Source of the DNA: Stenotrophomonas sp. UBA7346
GTDB lineage: Bacteria; Pseudomonadota; Gammaproteobacteria; Xanthomonadales; Xanthomonadaceae
NCBI GenBank assembly: GCA_002471015.1
Contig: DKPB01000089.1
Location: forward strand, 1-21,224
Direction: 5' to 3'
DNA length: 21,224 nucleotides
Below the pieces are notes generated by a model. It did not search any database. It was not told the DNA's origin and was given only the letters and a program-made list of their open reading frames with translations. A program made the position numbers and the translations under genes. Shown here piece after piece: positions 6,201-14,572 of the stretch (the stretch's first letter is position 1; every line of letters starts with the position of its first letter).

Positions 6201-8369
6201 ATGAACCGCTGCCTGCGCCCCACCCTGCTGACCCTCGCCCTGTGCGCCGCCCTGCCGCTGTATGCCAGCGAGGCAGGCACCGACACTGCCGAGCACTCCC
6301 CCACCGAGCTGGCCGCCGTGCGCGTGCAGGCCCGGCAACCCGTCCCGGCCAGCCGCATCAGCAGCTTCGGCAGCGGCGACTGGAAGAGCACGCCCGCCTC
6401 GATGAACATCGTGGACCGCGAGCAGCTGGACCACCTGCAGGTGCGCTCGCTGTCCGAACTGGCGCGCAGTGACGCCTCGCTCGGTGATGCCTATGCACCG
6501 GTGGGTTACTACCAGAACATCGCCATCCGCGGCTTCGCGCTGGACCCGGCCACCGGCTACCGCTTCAACGGCTTGTCCATTGCCGGCGAACAGCGCTTGG
6601 CACTGGAGAACATCGAATCGGTGCAGATCCTCAAGGGCGAGGCAGGCCTGGCCGCCGGCGTGATGGCGCCAGGCGGCATCATCAACTACGTCGGCAAGCG
6701 CCCCGCCGAGGTGCGCAACCTCACCCTGGGCACCGATTCGGAAGGTTCGCGCTACGCCGCCGTCGATGTCGGCCACTGGCTGACACCGCGCCTTGGCCTG
6801 CGCTTCAATGCGGCCTGGGACGCGAGCAACTCTTACATCGACCATGCCGACGGCCGCCGCAACTTCTACGCGCTGGCCGCCGACTGGCTGATCGGCGAGC
6901 GCAGCAAACTCGAAGTCGACGCCAATTACCAGACCAGCGCCCAGCGCTCGGCCTCCGGCTATCAATTGCTGGGTGGCAGCCTGCTGCCGGGCAAGGTGGA
7001 TACCGACCGCATGCTCGGCTACCAGCCCTGGCAGCAGCCGGTTGGCATCGCCAGCACCAACATCACCGCTGCGCATACACACGACTTCAGCCCCACCTGG
7101 CAGTCGCGCATTGCCGTGGGCCACAGCCGCTCGGTGATCGATGACAACGTGGCATTTGCCTACGGCTGCTACTACGCCGCGCAATGCGCCGATGGCAGCG
7201 TGCCGGGCAACTACTTCGCGCCCAACGGCGACTACGACGTCTACGACTACCGCAGCCCGGACGATACCCGCCGCAACCAGGAACTGCGCGCAGAGCTGCG
7301 CGGCAATTTCCACACCGGCAACATCGGCCATCAACTGACCGTGGGCGTGGACGGCTTCCGTCGCACGGTCGACAAGCGTCGCAACGTCAACGAGTACGTG
7401 GGAACGGTCAACATCAACGACAGCCAGTCGCCGGTGTTCGCCCCCTCGCCGCTGCAACCCGGCGCCTCTGCGCGCCGCCTGGACAGCCGCCAGACCGCGC
7501 TGTTCGTACTTGACCGCGTAAGCGTTGGCGACAACTGGGAGTGGCTGCTGGGCGGCCGCCATGTGCGCCTGGACGAGCGCGCCTATGACAAGCGCGGCAA
7601 TCCACAGCGGCACAGCCGGCTGTCGCAGTTCCTGCCGCAGACCGCATTACTGTGGAAGGCCAATGGCGCCCTGAATGTCTACGCCAGCTATGTGGAAGGC
7701 ATCGCATTGGGCCAGGAAGCGCCGTTCTGGACGTCGAATGCCGACACCTTCCTGCCTTCGGTACAGTCTCGCCAGCTCGAAGCCGGCCTGAAGTACAGCC
7801 TGGCCCGCGACCTCCAGCTGGGCGCGGCGGTTTTCCGCACTACCCAGCCGTACCAGTACGCAAAGCCCGACGACAGCGACGTTGGCTACACCTTTGTCGA
7901 ACAGGGCAAACAGGCCCACACCGGGCTGGAACTCAGCGCGAACGGGCACCTGACCGACGCCCTGCAGATCTTCGCCAGCGCCAGCGCACTGCAGGCCCGC
8001 GCCCGCGATACGGGCACCGCCAGCTATGAAGGCCACCAGTTGGTCAACATCCCCAAGCTGCGCGCCAGCGTGCACCTGGCCTATGCCCTGCCCTTTGCAC
8101 AAGGCCTGGACGTGACCGGTGGTTGGCGCCATGCCTCCAGCAATATCGCCCGCGCCGATGGCGGCGCGCTCGCGCCGAGCTACAACGTGTTCGATGCCGG
8201 CCTGCGCTTCCAGCACCAGTTGCAGGGCCATGCCCTGCGCTGGAACCTGTCGGTGGACAATGTCTTCAACCACTTCTACTGGCGCGACACCGGCAGCAGC
8301 CTGGGTGATTACTACCTGTTCCCGGGCGCACCGCGCCAGGCTCGCGTGTCGGTGAGCATCGCACTGTGA
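6201..8369 (+). CDS. TonB-dependent outer-membrane receptor, predicted thiamine uptake
   Basis: 722-residue outer-membrane receptor. A signal peptide (about 1-23, hydrophobic TLLTLALCAALPLY) is followed by a TonB-box-like ELAAVRVQA (36-44). A plug domain (about 55-170) contains NIAIRGFALD, the ESVQILKGEAGLAAGVMAPGG segment and INYVGKRP, as in siderophore-type receptors. The rest is beta-barrel. The C-terminus ends VSVSIAL, so the last residue is Leu rather than the usual aromatic. Siderophore is what homology alone would suggest. The TPP riboswitch in its leader and the PnuT-type gene overlapping its stop point instead to thiamine or a thiamine derivative. Energy would come through TonB-ExbB-ExbD. 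Confidence 0.93.
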   Translation: MNRCLRPTLLTLALCAALPLYASEAGTDTAEHSPTELAAVRVQARQPVPASRISSFGSGDWKSTPASMNIVDREQLDHLQVRSLSELARSDASLGDAYAPVGYYQNIAIRGFALDPATGYRFNGLSIAGEQRLALENIESVQILKGEAGLAAGVMAPGGIINYVGKRPAEVRNLTLGTDSEGSRYAAVDVGHWLTPRLGLRFNAAWDASNSYIDHADGRRNFYALAADWLIGERSKLEVDANYQTSAQRSASGYQLLGGSLLPGKVDTDRMLGYQPWQQPVGIASTNITAAHTHDFSPTWQSRIAVGHSRSVIDDNVAFAYGCYYAAQCADGSVPGNYFAPNGDYDVYDYRSPDDTRRNQELRAELRGNFHTGNIGHQLTVGVDGFRRTVDKRRNVNEYVGTVNINDSQSPVFAPSPLQPGASARRLDSRQTALFVLDRVSVGDNWEWLLGGRHVRLDERAYDKRGNPQRHSRLSQFLPQTALLWKANGALNVYASYVEGIALGQEAPFWTSNADTFLPSVQSRQLEAGLKYSLARDLQLGAAVFRTTQPYQYAKPDDSDVGYTFVEQGKQAHTGLELSANGHLTDALQIFASASALQARARDTGTASYEGHQLVNIPKLRASVHLAYALPFAQGLDVTGGWRHASSNIARADGGALAPSYNVFDAGLRFQHQLQGHALRWNLSVDNVFNHFYWRDTGSSLGDYYLFPGAPRQARVSVSIAL

Positions 8370-8971
8370 GCAGCAGCCTGCTCGAGTGGTCGGCGGCGCT
8401 GTGCAGCATCTTCGGCGTGCTGTTGATGGCCCAGCGCCGCGTCGTGGCCTGGCCGGTGGGGCTGCTGTCGGTCGCGCTGTATGCCCTGGTCTTTGCCGAG
8501 GCCAAGCTGTATTCGGACACGCTGTTGCAGGTCGCCTTCGCCGGCTTCCTGACCTATGGCTGGATCAACTGGCACCGCCACGCCGCCGATGAAGGCGCCA
8601 TCCGTATCGTGCCACTGTCGCGCAGCAAGCTGCTGCGCGACCTTGCCCTGGGCGTGGCTGGCGGCCTCGGCCTGGGGGCATGCATGCACCTGTTTACCGA
8701 CGCCGCGCTGCCGTGGCTGGACGCCTTGCTGACAGGACTCAGCCTGGTGGCACAGTGGTGGCAGGCACGCCGCCATGTGGCCACCTGGTGGCTATGGATC
8801 GCAGTGGACGTGGTGTATGTGGGGGCCTATCTGTTCAAGTCACTGCACGTAACCGCAGCCTTGTACGTGTTCTTCCTGGGGCTGGCGGTGATTGGCCTGC
8901 GTGCCTGGAGCAAGGCCGCCAGCACCACTACCGCCGACAGCGCCACCGCAGCGGGCAACCCCTCAAGCTGA
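8366..8971 (+). CDS. pnuT: PnuC-family vitamin transporter, PnuT type (thiamine)
   Basis: 201-residue inner-membrane protein with about seven hydrophobic segments. Signatures of the family are WPVGLLSVALY (29-39), TYGWINWHRH (63-72) and a C-terminal WWLWIAVDVVYV (141-152). The tail after about 182 is a polar Ala/Thr/Ser stretch. PnuC relatives carry vitamins by facilitated diffusion and depend on intracellular phosphorylation to trap them: nicotinamide riboside for PnuC, riboflavin for PnuX, thiamine for PnuT. Thiamine is chosen here because the gene shares the TPP-riboswitch transcript with the receptor. The start is GTG at 8366, overlapping the receptor stop by 4 nt (GTGA), which indicates translational coupling. 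Family is certain; the substrate rests on context. Confidence 0.9.
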   Translation: MSSSLLEWSAALCSIFGVLLMAQRRVVAWPVGLLSVALYALVFAEAKLYSDTLLQVAFAGFLTYGWINWHRHAADEGAIRIVPLSRSKLLRDLALGVAGGLGLGACMHLFTDAALPWLDALLTGLSLVAQWWQARRHVATWWLWIAVDVVYVGAYLFKSLHVTAALYVFFLGLAVIGLRAWSKAASTTTADSATAAGNPSS

Positions 8972-8998
8972 GCAGGAACGTCCAGCGCAGAAACACGG

Positions 8999-9019
8999 AA
9001 GGCCCCTTGCGGGGCCTTT
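8999..9019. terminator. Bidirectional terminator between pnuT and the tRNA-Gly cluster
   Basis: An 8-bp stem AAGGCCCC / GGGGCCTT with a TTGC loop lies between the convergent pnuT and tRNA-Gly genes. The T-tail is short (TTTC) on the plus strand and interrupted on the minus strand, so its strength rests on the stable stem. Confidence 0.65.
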
Positions 9020-9056
9020 CGGTCGATGGCGAAACAACTGCTTCGCGATCAGGATC

Positions 9057-9132
9057 TGGAGCGGGAAACGAGACTTGAACTCGCGACCTCAACCTTGGCA
9101 AGGTTGCGCTCTACCAACTGAGCTATTCCCGC
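9057..9132 (-). tRNA. tRNA-Gly (GCC), copy 2 (T-loop variant)
   Basis: 76-nt gene with CCA and anticodon GCC, last in its transcript. It differs from the other three copies at one base: plus-strand T at 9076, so the T-loop reads TTCAAGT instead of TTCGAGT. This is the purine position 57, where A or G is allowed, so the tRNA should be functional. Confidence 0.97.
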
Positions 9133-9185
9133 ATGTGGCGCGCATCGTGCCGAAGGGCTGGATGGGCCGTTGCGATATTCAAGAC

Positions 9186-9261
<76 letters not shown>

Positions 9262-9317
9262 AGGCTTGCAATATCTTTCTGGATAAACCCCGCAAAAAAG
9301 CGGAATTCATTTGAAAC

Positions 9318-9393
<76 letters not shown>

Positions 9394-9405
9394 TTGGGAG
9401 GCGAA

Positions 9406-9433
9406 ATTCTACATGCATTCGCCCCAGTGTCAA
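9406..9433 (-). promoter_or_regulatory. Strong sigma70 promoter of the tRNA-Gly cluster
   Basis: On the minus strand a consensus TTGACA (9433-9428) and TAGAAT (9411-9406) are 16 nt apart, placing the start near 9399 just before the tRNA. The -35 box begins 8 nt past the pgsA stop codon, so the tRNA cluster need not depend on read-through from the long upstream operon. Confidence 0.8.
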
Positions 9434-9441
9434 CAGCCTGT

Positions 9442-10056
9442 TTATTTTTTGGCAGCTCCGCTACGCGCGGCTTTTTCGTCCTCGCGCAGGCTCGGCCACG
9501 CCGCACGCAGGTACTGCGCCGCCGATACCAGGGTGAGCAGCGCGGCAATGGCCAGCATCCAGTCACCAATATGGAAAACCGGCTCGCCCATCCAGATCGT
9601 GGTGAACGGGGTATTGGGCGAAACCGAGTACAGCAGGCACAACAGCGCGACCATCTGCGCGGTGGTCTTCACCTTGCCGATCATGGCGACCCGCACCTTG
9701 GCGCGCTGGCCGATCTCGGCCATCCATTCGCGCAATGCCGATACCGCGATCTCGCGCCCGACGATGACTGCCGCCCAGAACGCCATCCACGGTGTCGGGT
9801 GGCCCTGCACGATCAGGAACAGTGCCACCGCCACCATCAGCTTGTCCGCCACCGGGTCCAGGAACGCACCGAACGCCGAATGCTGTTCGTAACGCCGTGC
9901 AACCCAACCATCCAGCCAATCGGTGATCGCCGCCAGGCCGAAAATCGCCGCCGAGGCGAAGTTGGTCCAGGCATAGGGCAGATAGAACACCAGCACCAGC
10001 ACCGGGATCATCAGGATCCGCAGCAGGGTCAGCCAGGTGGGGATGGTCAGTTTCAT
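9442..10056 (-). CDS. pgsA: CDP-diacylglycerol-glycerol-3-phosphate 3-phosphatidyltransferase
   Basis: 204-residue inner-membrane enzyme making phosphatidylglycerophosphate from CDP-diacylglycerol and glycerol-3-phosphate, the committed step to phosphatidylglycerol and cardiolipin. The full CDP-alcohol phosphotransferase motif D-x2-D-G-x2-A-R-x8-G-x3-D-x3-D is present at residues 46-71 (Asp46, Asp49, Gly50, Ala53, Arg54, Gly63, Asp67, Asp71). Several TM segments are evident, and the N-terminus TIPTWLTLLRI is typical of PgsA. The start MKLTIP at 10056 is chosen because longer versions run into uvrC and lack family similarity. It lies 7 nt after uvrC, with GGAG in the uvrC tail as a possible RBS. 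It is the last protein gene of the long minus-strand operon. Confidence 0.96.
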   Translation of the reverse strand: MKLTIPTWLTLLRILMIPVLVLVFYLPYAWTNFASAAIFGLAAITDWLDGWVARRYEQHSAFGAFLDPVADKLMVAVALFLIVQGHPTPWMAFWAAVIVGREIAVSALREWMAEIGQRAKVRVAMIGKVKTTAQMVALLCLLYSVSPNTPFTTIWMGEPVFHIGDWMLAIAALLTLVSAAQYLRAAWPSLREDEKAARSGAAKK

Positions 10057-10063
10057 TACAGCA

Positions 10064-11911
10064 TTACTCCGCTGCCGGATCGGGCACCGACAGACCGTGA
10101 AGGTTAGCGTAGATACGCGCGGCCAGGGCGTCGTTGATGCCCTCCACGCGGGCAATCTCGGCCTCGCCCGCCGCCTTGAGCCCGGCCATGCCACCAAAAT
10201 GCTTGAGCAGGCTGGCGCGCCGGCGCGGCCCGATGCCGGGGATGTCCTCCAGCTTGCTGGTCATGCGCGCCTTCTGTCGGCGCCCGCGGTGGCCGGTGAT
10301 CGCAAAGCGGTGGGCTTCGTCACGCACCTGCTGGATGAACTGCAGGGCCGGCGAGGCGGCGCCGGGACGCAGTTCACGGCCGTCCGGCATCACCAGTGCT
10401 TCATGGCCGGCACGCCGCTCCACACCCTTGGCTACGCCAACCAGCATCACCCCTTCCACGCCCAGGTCGGCCAGTGCTGCCTGCGCCTGCGCCAGCTGGC
10501 CGGCACCGCCGTCGATCAGCAGCACATCGGGCAATACCCCGCCCTCCTCCACCGCGCGCCGGAAGCGGCGATCGATGGCCTGGCGCATGGCCGCATAGTC
10601 ATCGCCGGGCTCGATGCCGCTGATGTTGTAACGGCGGTACTGGGCGCGCACCGGGCCGGCGGCATCAAAGACCACGCAGGAGGCCACGGTCGCCTCACCC
10701 ATGGTGTGGCTGATGTCGAAGCACTCCACGCGCTTGACCGGCTCGGCCAGCCCAAGCATCTCGCGCAGCGCCTCGCTGCGTGCATGCTGCGCACCGCGGC
10801 TGTCCATCTCCGCCACCAGGGTGACCTGCGCATTGCGGCTGGCCAGCTCCACGTAACCGGCACGCTCGCCACGCACGTTCCACTTCAACACTACCTTGCG
10901 CTCGGCCGAGGCGCTGAGCGCGGCCTCGATCAGTGCCGCATCGGGGATCTCGCGGTCCAGCAGGATCTCCGCCGGAGGCCCGTGCTCAACGTAGTACTGG
11001 GACACAAACGCAGCCAGCACTTCCTCGGCACTGTCCTCGCCATTGGTACGCGGGAAAAACGCGCGCGTGCCCAGGTTGCGACCATCACGGAAAGCCAGCA
11101 ACAGCACGCAGGCACTGGCGCCCTGCATGGCGCAGGCCAGCACGTCCAGATCGGCGGCACGGCCATCCACGTATTGGCGGTTCTGCATGCTGCGCAGCGA
11201 TGCCACCAGGTCACGCAGGCGCGCTGCGCGCTCGAACTCCAGCGCATCGCTGGCCTGCTGCATGCTGTCCATCAGCTCGGCCGCCAACTGGTCGCTCTTG
11301 CCTTCGAGGAACAGCGTCGCCTGGCGCACCGATTCGTCGTAGTCGCCCTGCGCCACCAGCTCCACGCACGGCGCACTGCAGCGGCCGATCTGGTACTGCA
11401 GGCACGGCCGCGTACGGTTGCGGAACACGCTGTCCTCGCAGCTGCGCAGCTTGAACAGCTTGTGCATCAGGTTGAGCGTCTCACGCACCGCACCGACGCC
11501 CGGATAGGGGCCGTAGTACCGACCCGGCAGCGAGCGCGGACCACGGTGCAGCGCAATGCGCGGCCACTGCTCGCGGGTCATCAGCACCTGCGGGTAGGTC
11601 TTGTCGTCGCGCAGGGAGACGTTATAGCGCGGCGTCAGCGACTTGATCAGCTGGTTTTCCAGCAGCAGCGCTTCGGCTTCGGTACGGGTGATGGTGACGT
11701 CCATGCGCGCCACCTGCGACAGCATCATCATGATCCGCCGGCTTTTGGGCGACCCGTTGAAATAGCTGCCCACGCGCTTGCGCAGCGCGCCGGCCTTGCC
11801 GACATACAGCAGGGTGTCGTCGGCGGCATACATCCGGTACACACCGGGCGCGGTACTCAGCGCGGCGGCGAAAGCCTTGCCATCAAACGCATTGGTTGCA
11901 GCGTCGGTCAT
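10064..11911 (-). CDS. uvrC: UvrABC excinuclease subunit C
   Basis: 615-residue nuclease making both incisions in nucleotide excision repair (E. coli 610 aa). The N-terminal GIY-YIG domain reads GVYRMY at 23-28 and LYVGKA at 35-40 and makes the 3' cut. A UVR/UvrB-interaction helix pair around 205-240 contains ALEFERAARLRD. The RNase H-like domain making the 5' cut has ECFDISHTMG and LLIDGGAGQL with the catalytic aspartates. C-terminal helix-hairpin-helix motifs (LEDIPGIGPRRRASLLKHFG and the following repeat) bind DNA. The ATG overlaps the upstream NHL gene's stop as ATGA, so the two are translationally coupled. The uvrC-pgsA pairing is conserved in enterobacteria. Confidence 0.98.
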   Translation of the reverse strand: MTDAATNAFDGKAFAAALSTAPGVYRMYAADDTLLYVGKAGALRKRVGSYFNGSPKSRRIMMMLSQVARMDVTITRTEAEALLLENQLIKSLTPRYNVSLRDDKTYPQVLMTREQWPRIALHRGPRSLPGRYYGPYPGVGAVRETLNLMHKLFKLRSCEDSVFRNRTRPCLQYQIGRCSAPCVELVAQGDYDESVRQATLFLEGKSDQLAAELMDSMQQASDALEFERAARLRDLVASLRSMQNRQYVDGRAADLDVLACAMQGASACVLLLAFRDGRNLGTRAFFPRTNGEDSAEEVLAAFVSQYYVEHGPPAEILLDREIPDAALIEAALSASAERKVVLKWNVRGERAGYVELASRNAQVTLVAEMDSRGAQHARSEALREMLGLAEPVKRVECFDISHTMGEATVASCVVFDAAGPVRAQYRRYNISGIEPGDDYAAMRQAIDRRFRRAVEEGGVLPDVLLIDGGAGQLAQAQAALADLGVEGVMLVGVAKGVERRAGHEALVMPDGRELRPGAASPALQFIQQVRDEAHRFAITGHRGRRQKARMTSKLEDIPGIGPRRRASLLKHFGGMAGLKAAGEAEIARVEGINDALAARIYANLHGLSVPDPAAE

Positions 11912-13317
11912 CCGTCTATCGGCACTTCGCTCAATTCGCCACTGAGCGGATCAAACCGCAGCACGGCATGGGCGTCGGCTTCGGCGATCCAGATCGCGCC
12001 AGCGGCCACCGCCAGCGCAGCCGGCCCGTGCAGGCGCCGCGGCAGGTTGACCGTGGAAAGATCACCACCGCCCAGACGCAGGGTACGCAGCGAGCCGTTG
12101 CCGGCATCGGCAATCCACAGCAAGGGGGAGTCCGGCCCCATCGCCAGCGCCTGCGGATACTGCAGGCGTGCACGCAGGCGCGGGCCATCGACGTTGCCCG
12201 ACTCCCACGGCCCCTGCCCCACCAGGGTCTGCACCAGATCATTGCGCAGCTGCACCGAGCGGATGGCCGAACCCAATGCGTCAGCGACGTACAAAGTGTG
12301 CTGCACGGCCACCACGCTGCACGGCTGGGCAAACGCGGCCAGGTGGCCACTACCGTCGCGCACCTCGACCGGGCCTGCGCCGGCGCGCCAGCGCAGCTCC
12401 TTGGCACCGAGGTCGTAGCTCCAGATGTGGTTGTCACCGGCCATCGCGACATAGATCTGGTTGTCGGCCACGGCCACGCCGACCGGATGGTTCAGCGCGG
12501 TATCCCACGGCTGCGCCAGCACGCCGGCGCTGGGCGCACCGACGCGACCATTCCCACACAAGGTGTCCACCTGGCCACTGGTCAGGTTGATGCGGCGCAG
12601 TGCGTGATTGCCGGTATCGGCCACGTACAGCACATCGCGCACCAGGGCCAGGCCCTGCGGGCGGTTGAATGCCGCTTCGCCCAGACCACCATTGATCAGA
12701 TCGGCCGAGCCCAGGCCAAACTGGCGCAGGATGCGGCCGGCGTGGTTGCACTCAAGAATCCGGTGATGACCGGTATCGGCCACGTAAATTCGCTCGGCCG
12801 TAGCCACCAGCCCTGCCGGGAACAGCAGCGGCAGCCGCGGCTCGGCGTTGATCTCGCGCGCGTCGTCATCTTCCAGCGGGCGCGGCACGCCTTCACACAG
12901 GCTGTTCAAGGCGCGGTCCAGCTCGGCACCGGCACCCACCAGCCGCTCACGCTCCTGGCCATAGGCGTCCAGCAGCACCAAGGTCGGCCAGGATTGCACT
13001 TCGAACTGACGCCAGGTGTCCCAATGCGCATCCAGCACGATGGGGGCACTCACGCCGTGCCTGCGCAGCAACTTCAGCGATTGTTGCGGTTCGCGCTCGA
13101 ATTCGAAACGCGGCACCTGCACCACCAGCAACTGCAGCCGGCCCGGGTTGCGCGCCTGCCAGCGCGCCACTTCCGCCACGCGTTGCATTGACCAGACCGA
13201 GGCGCCATTGACGAAGGCCAGCACTACCGGGCGGCCGCGCAGCTCCTGCAAGGTGGCAGGTGCGGCGTTGAGCCAGATACCGGACTTGGGCAGATCCACT
13301 GCGCGCTTTTCATTCAT
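11908..13317 (-). CDS. NHLRC2-like protein: degenerate thioredoxin-like domain plus NHL beta-propeller
   Basis: 469-residue protein with no signal peptide or TM segment, so probably cytoplasmic. Residues about 12-140 look like a thioredoxin fold: ELRGRPVVLAFVNG, then a helix, then SWPTLVLLD with the usual cis-proline (Pro111). Where NHLRC2 relatives carry CINC, this protein has SVWS (40-43), so both redox cysteines appear to be serines. Residues about 165-469 hold NHL repeats marked by FPAGLV, IYVADTGHHRI, RPQGLALV, LYVADTGNHALRRI, NHPVGVAV, LYVADALGSAIRSV and LWIADAGNGSLRTL. Such propellers bind proteins or nucleic acids. It overlaps both neighbours as ATGA (phosphatase upstream, uvrC downstream). 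A thiol-disulfide role is unlikely without cysteines, and its true function is unknown. Confidence 0.85.
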   Translation of the reverse strand: MNEKRAVDLPKSGIWLNAAPATLQELRGRPVVLAFVNGASVWSMQRVAEVARWQARNPGRLQLLVVQVPRFEFEREPQQSLKLLRRHGVSAPIVLDAHWDTWRQFEVQSWPTLVLLDAYGQERERLVGAGAELDRALNSLCEGVPRPLEDDDAREINAEPRLPLLFPAGLVATAERIYVADTGHHRILECNHAGRILRQFGLGSADLINGGLGEAAFNRPQGLALVRDVLYVADTGNHALRRINLTSGQVDTLCGNGRVGAPSAGVLAQPWDTALNHPVGVAVADNQIYVAMAGDNHIWSYDLGAKELRWRAGAGPVEVRDGSGHLAAFAQPCSVVAVQHTLYVADALGSAIRSVQLRNDLVQTLVGQGPWESGNVDGPRLRARLQYPQALAMGPDSPLLWIADAGNGSLRTLRLGGGDLSTVNLPRRLHGPAALAVAAGAIWIAEADAHAVLRFDPLSGELSEVPIDG

Positions 13318-13802
13318 GGTTGGATTATGCCGGACTCGTGGTTACGCGTAAGACGTTGCACCGTACCGCGAGCAGCCGCATCCACCAATGCCCAGCTCTG
13401 CTCGAAGTCACTGTCCTGACCATAGTACGGATCGGGAATGGCCGCTGCCCCCTCCACCCCGGCCCAGGGCAACCACAGCACCGCGCGCTCCTGCAGCCCG
13501 GCCGGAGCCAACGCCCGTGCGTTGTCCAGGTTGGACCGGTCAGCACAGAGGATATGGTCGAAATCGTGGAAGTCCGCGGCTTTCAGCTGTCGCCCGCGCA
13601 GCCGGCTGATATCCACCCCATGGCGGCGGGCGCAGGCGACCGCGCGGCGGTCGGGCGGATCCCCGGCATGCCAGCCGGAGGTACCGGCCGAATCCACCGA
13701 CACCCAGTTGTCCAGCCGTGCCTGGGCAATGCGCGCACGCAAGGCGCCTTCGCCCATCGGCGAGCGGCAGATGTTGCCCAGGCACACCACCAGCAACTTC
13801 AT
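13314..13802 (-). CDS. Low-molecular-weight protein-tyrosine-phosphatase family protein
   Basis: 162-residue cytoplasmic phosphatase. The P-loop CLGNICRS near the N-terminus gives catalytic Cys7 and Arg13 (C-x5-R), and the general-acid loop is IPDPYYGQ with Asp124. The paired tyrosines after DP are typical of true tyrosine phosphatases rather than arsenate reductases. The start MKLLVV at 13802 is set by the P-loop position and by an ATGA overlap with the kdsB stop; longer frames add non-homologous sequence. P. aeruginosa has the same kdsB-ptpA order. It may dephosphorylate envelope-related tyrosine kinases or sugar enzymes, but no kinase partner is encoded nearby. Confidence 0.93.
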   Translation of the reverse strand: MKLLVVCLGNICRSPMGEGALRARIAQARLDNWVSVDSAGTSGWHAGDPPDRRAVACARRHGVDISRLRGRQLKAADFHDFDHILCADRSNLDNARALAPAGLQERAVLWLPWAGVEGAAAIPDPYYGQDSDFEQSWALVDAAARGTVQRLTRNHESGIIQP

Positions 13803-14572
13803 TGCCCGCCCCGCATGCGTGCATCGGCGCGCTGCAGATCCTCCGGGGTATCGATGCCCGGCGGGAACGGTGCCGGTGACAAGGCCACCGCGATGCGGTG
13901 CCCGGCCTCCAGCACGCGCAGCTGCTCCAGCGCCTCCACCTGCTCGAGGTTGCCCGGCGGCATGGCGGCGAACTGCTGCAGGAAGCCGGCGCGGTAACCA
14001 TAGATACCGATGTGGCGCAGCCACTGTCCCGGCGGCAGGCTGTCGCGGCTACGGGCAAAAGCGTCGCGGTGCCAGGCGATGGGCGCGCGGCTGAAATACA
14101 TGGCATCGCCATGCACGTTGCGCACCAGCTTGACCACATTGGGATCAAACAACGTGGGCGCATTTTCCACCGGCGTCGCCAGGGTCGACATCGGCGCACC
14201 ACTGCTGGCCAGCGTGGTCGCCACCGCCTGGATGCCCTCCGCCGGTGCAAACGGCTCATCGCCCTGCAGGTTGACCACGATCACATCTTCCGACCAACCC
14301 GCCTGTCGCGCGCACTCGGCCAAGCGATCGGTGCCGGAGGCATGCGCCGGATCGGTCATCGCCACATGGATGCCCTCCAACCCTGACACCGCGGCGGCAA
14401 TACGGGCGTCGTCGGTGGCCACCCACACTTCGCGCGCGCCTGCCTGCAATGCCCGCCGCGCCACATGCAACACCATCGGTTCGCCGGCAATCAGCGCCAA
14501 CGGCTTGCCGGGCAGGCGGGTAGAGGCATAGCGGGCCGGGATGGCCACCACGAAATCCGGGATATCAGTCAT
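13799..14572 (-). CDS. kdsB: 3-deoxy-manno-octulosonate cytidylyltransferase (CMP-KDO synthetase)
   Basis: 257-residue cytoplasmic enzyme that activates KDO with CTP for attachment to lipid A (E. coli 248 aa). The nucleotide-binding N-terminus reads IPARYASTRLPGKPL. Further signatures are ATDDARI, SGTDRLAE and VVNLQGDEPF with its metal-binding Asp, and the C-terminal segment HIGIYGYRAGFL plus LEQVEALEQLRVLE and GIDTPEDL. The start at 14572 is supported by a good RBS (GAGGAG) five bases upstream. It follows lpxK after a 58-nt gap, the largest gap in the operon, and its stop overlaps the phosphatase start. Confidence 0.97.
   Translation of the reverse strand: MTDIPDFVVAIPARYASTRLPGKPLALIAGEPMVLHVARRALQAGAREVWVATDDARIAAAVSGLEGIHVAMTDPAHASGTDRLAECARQAGWSEDVIVVNLQGDEPFAPAEGIQAVATTLASSGAPMSTLATPVENAPTLFDPNVVKLVRNVHGDAMYFSRAPIAWHRDAFARSRDSLPPGQWLRHIGIYGYRAGFLQQFAAMPPGNLEQVEALEQLRVLEAGHRIAVALSPAPFPPGIDTPEDLQRADARMRGGQ

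Noticed and set aside
5964..7613. 549-residue minus-strand open frame opposite the TonB receptor
   Set aside because: Val/Ala/Gln/His-rich composition typical of antisense frames in high-GC genes; no motifs. The plus strand encodes a clear receptor.
10037..12418. 793-residue plus-strand open frame opposite uvrC and the NHL gene
   Set aside because: His/Arg/Gln/Ala-rich shadow of high-GC coding sequence without domains; uvrC on the other strand is unambiguous.
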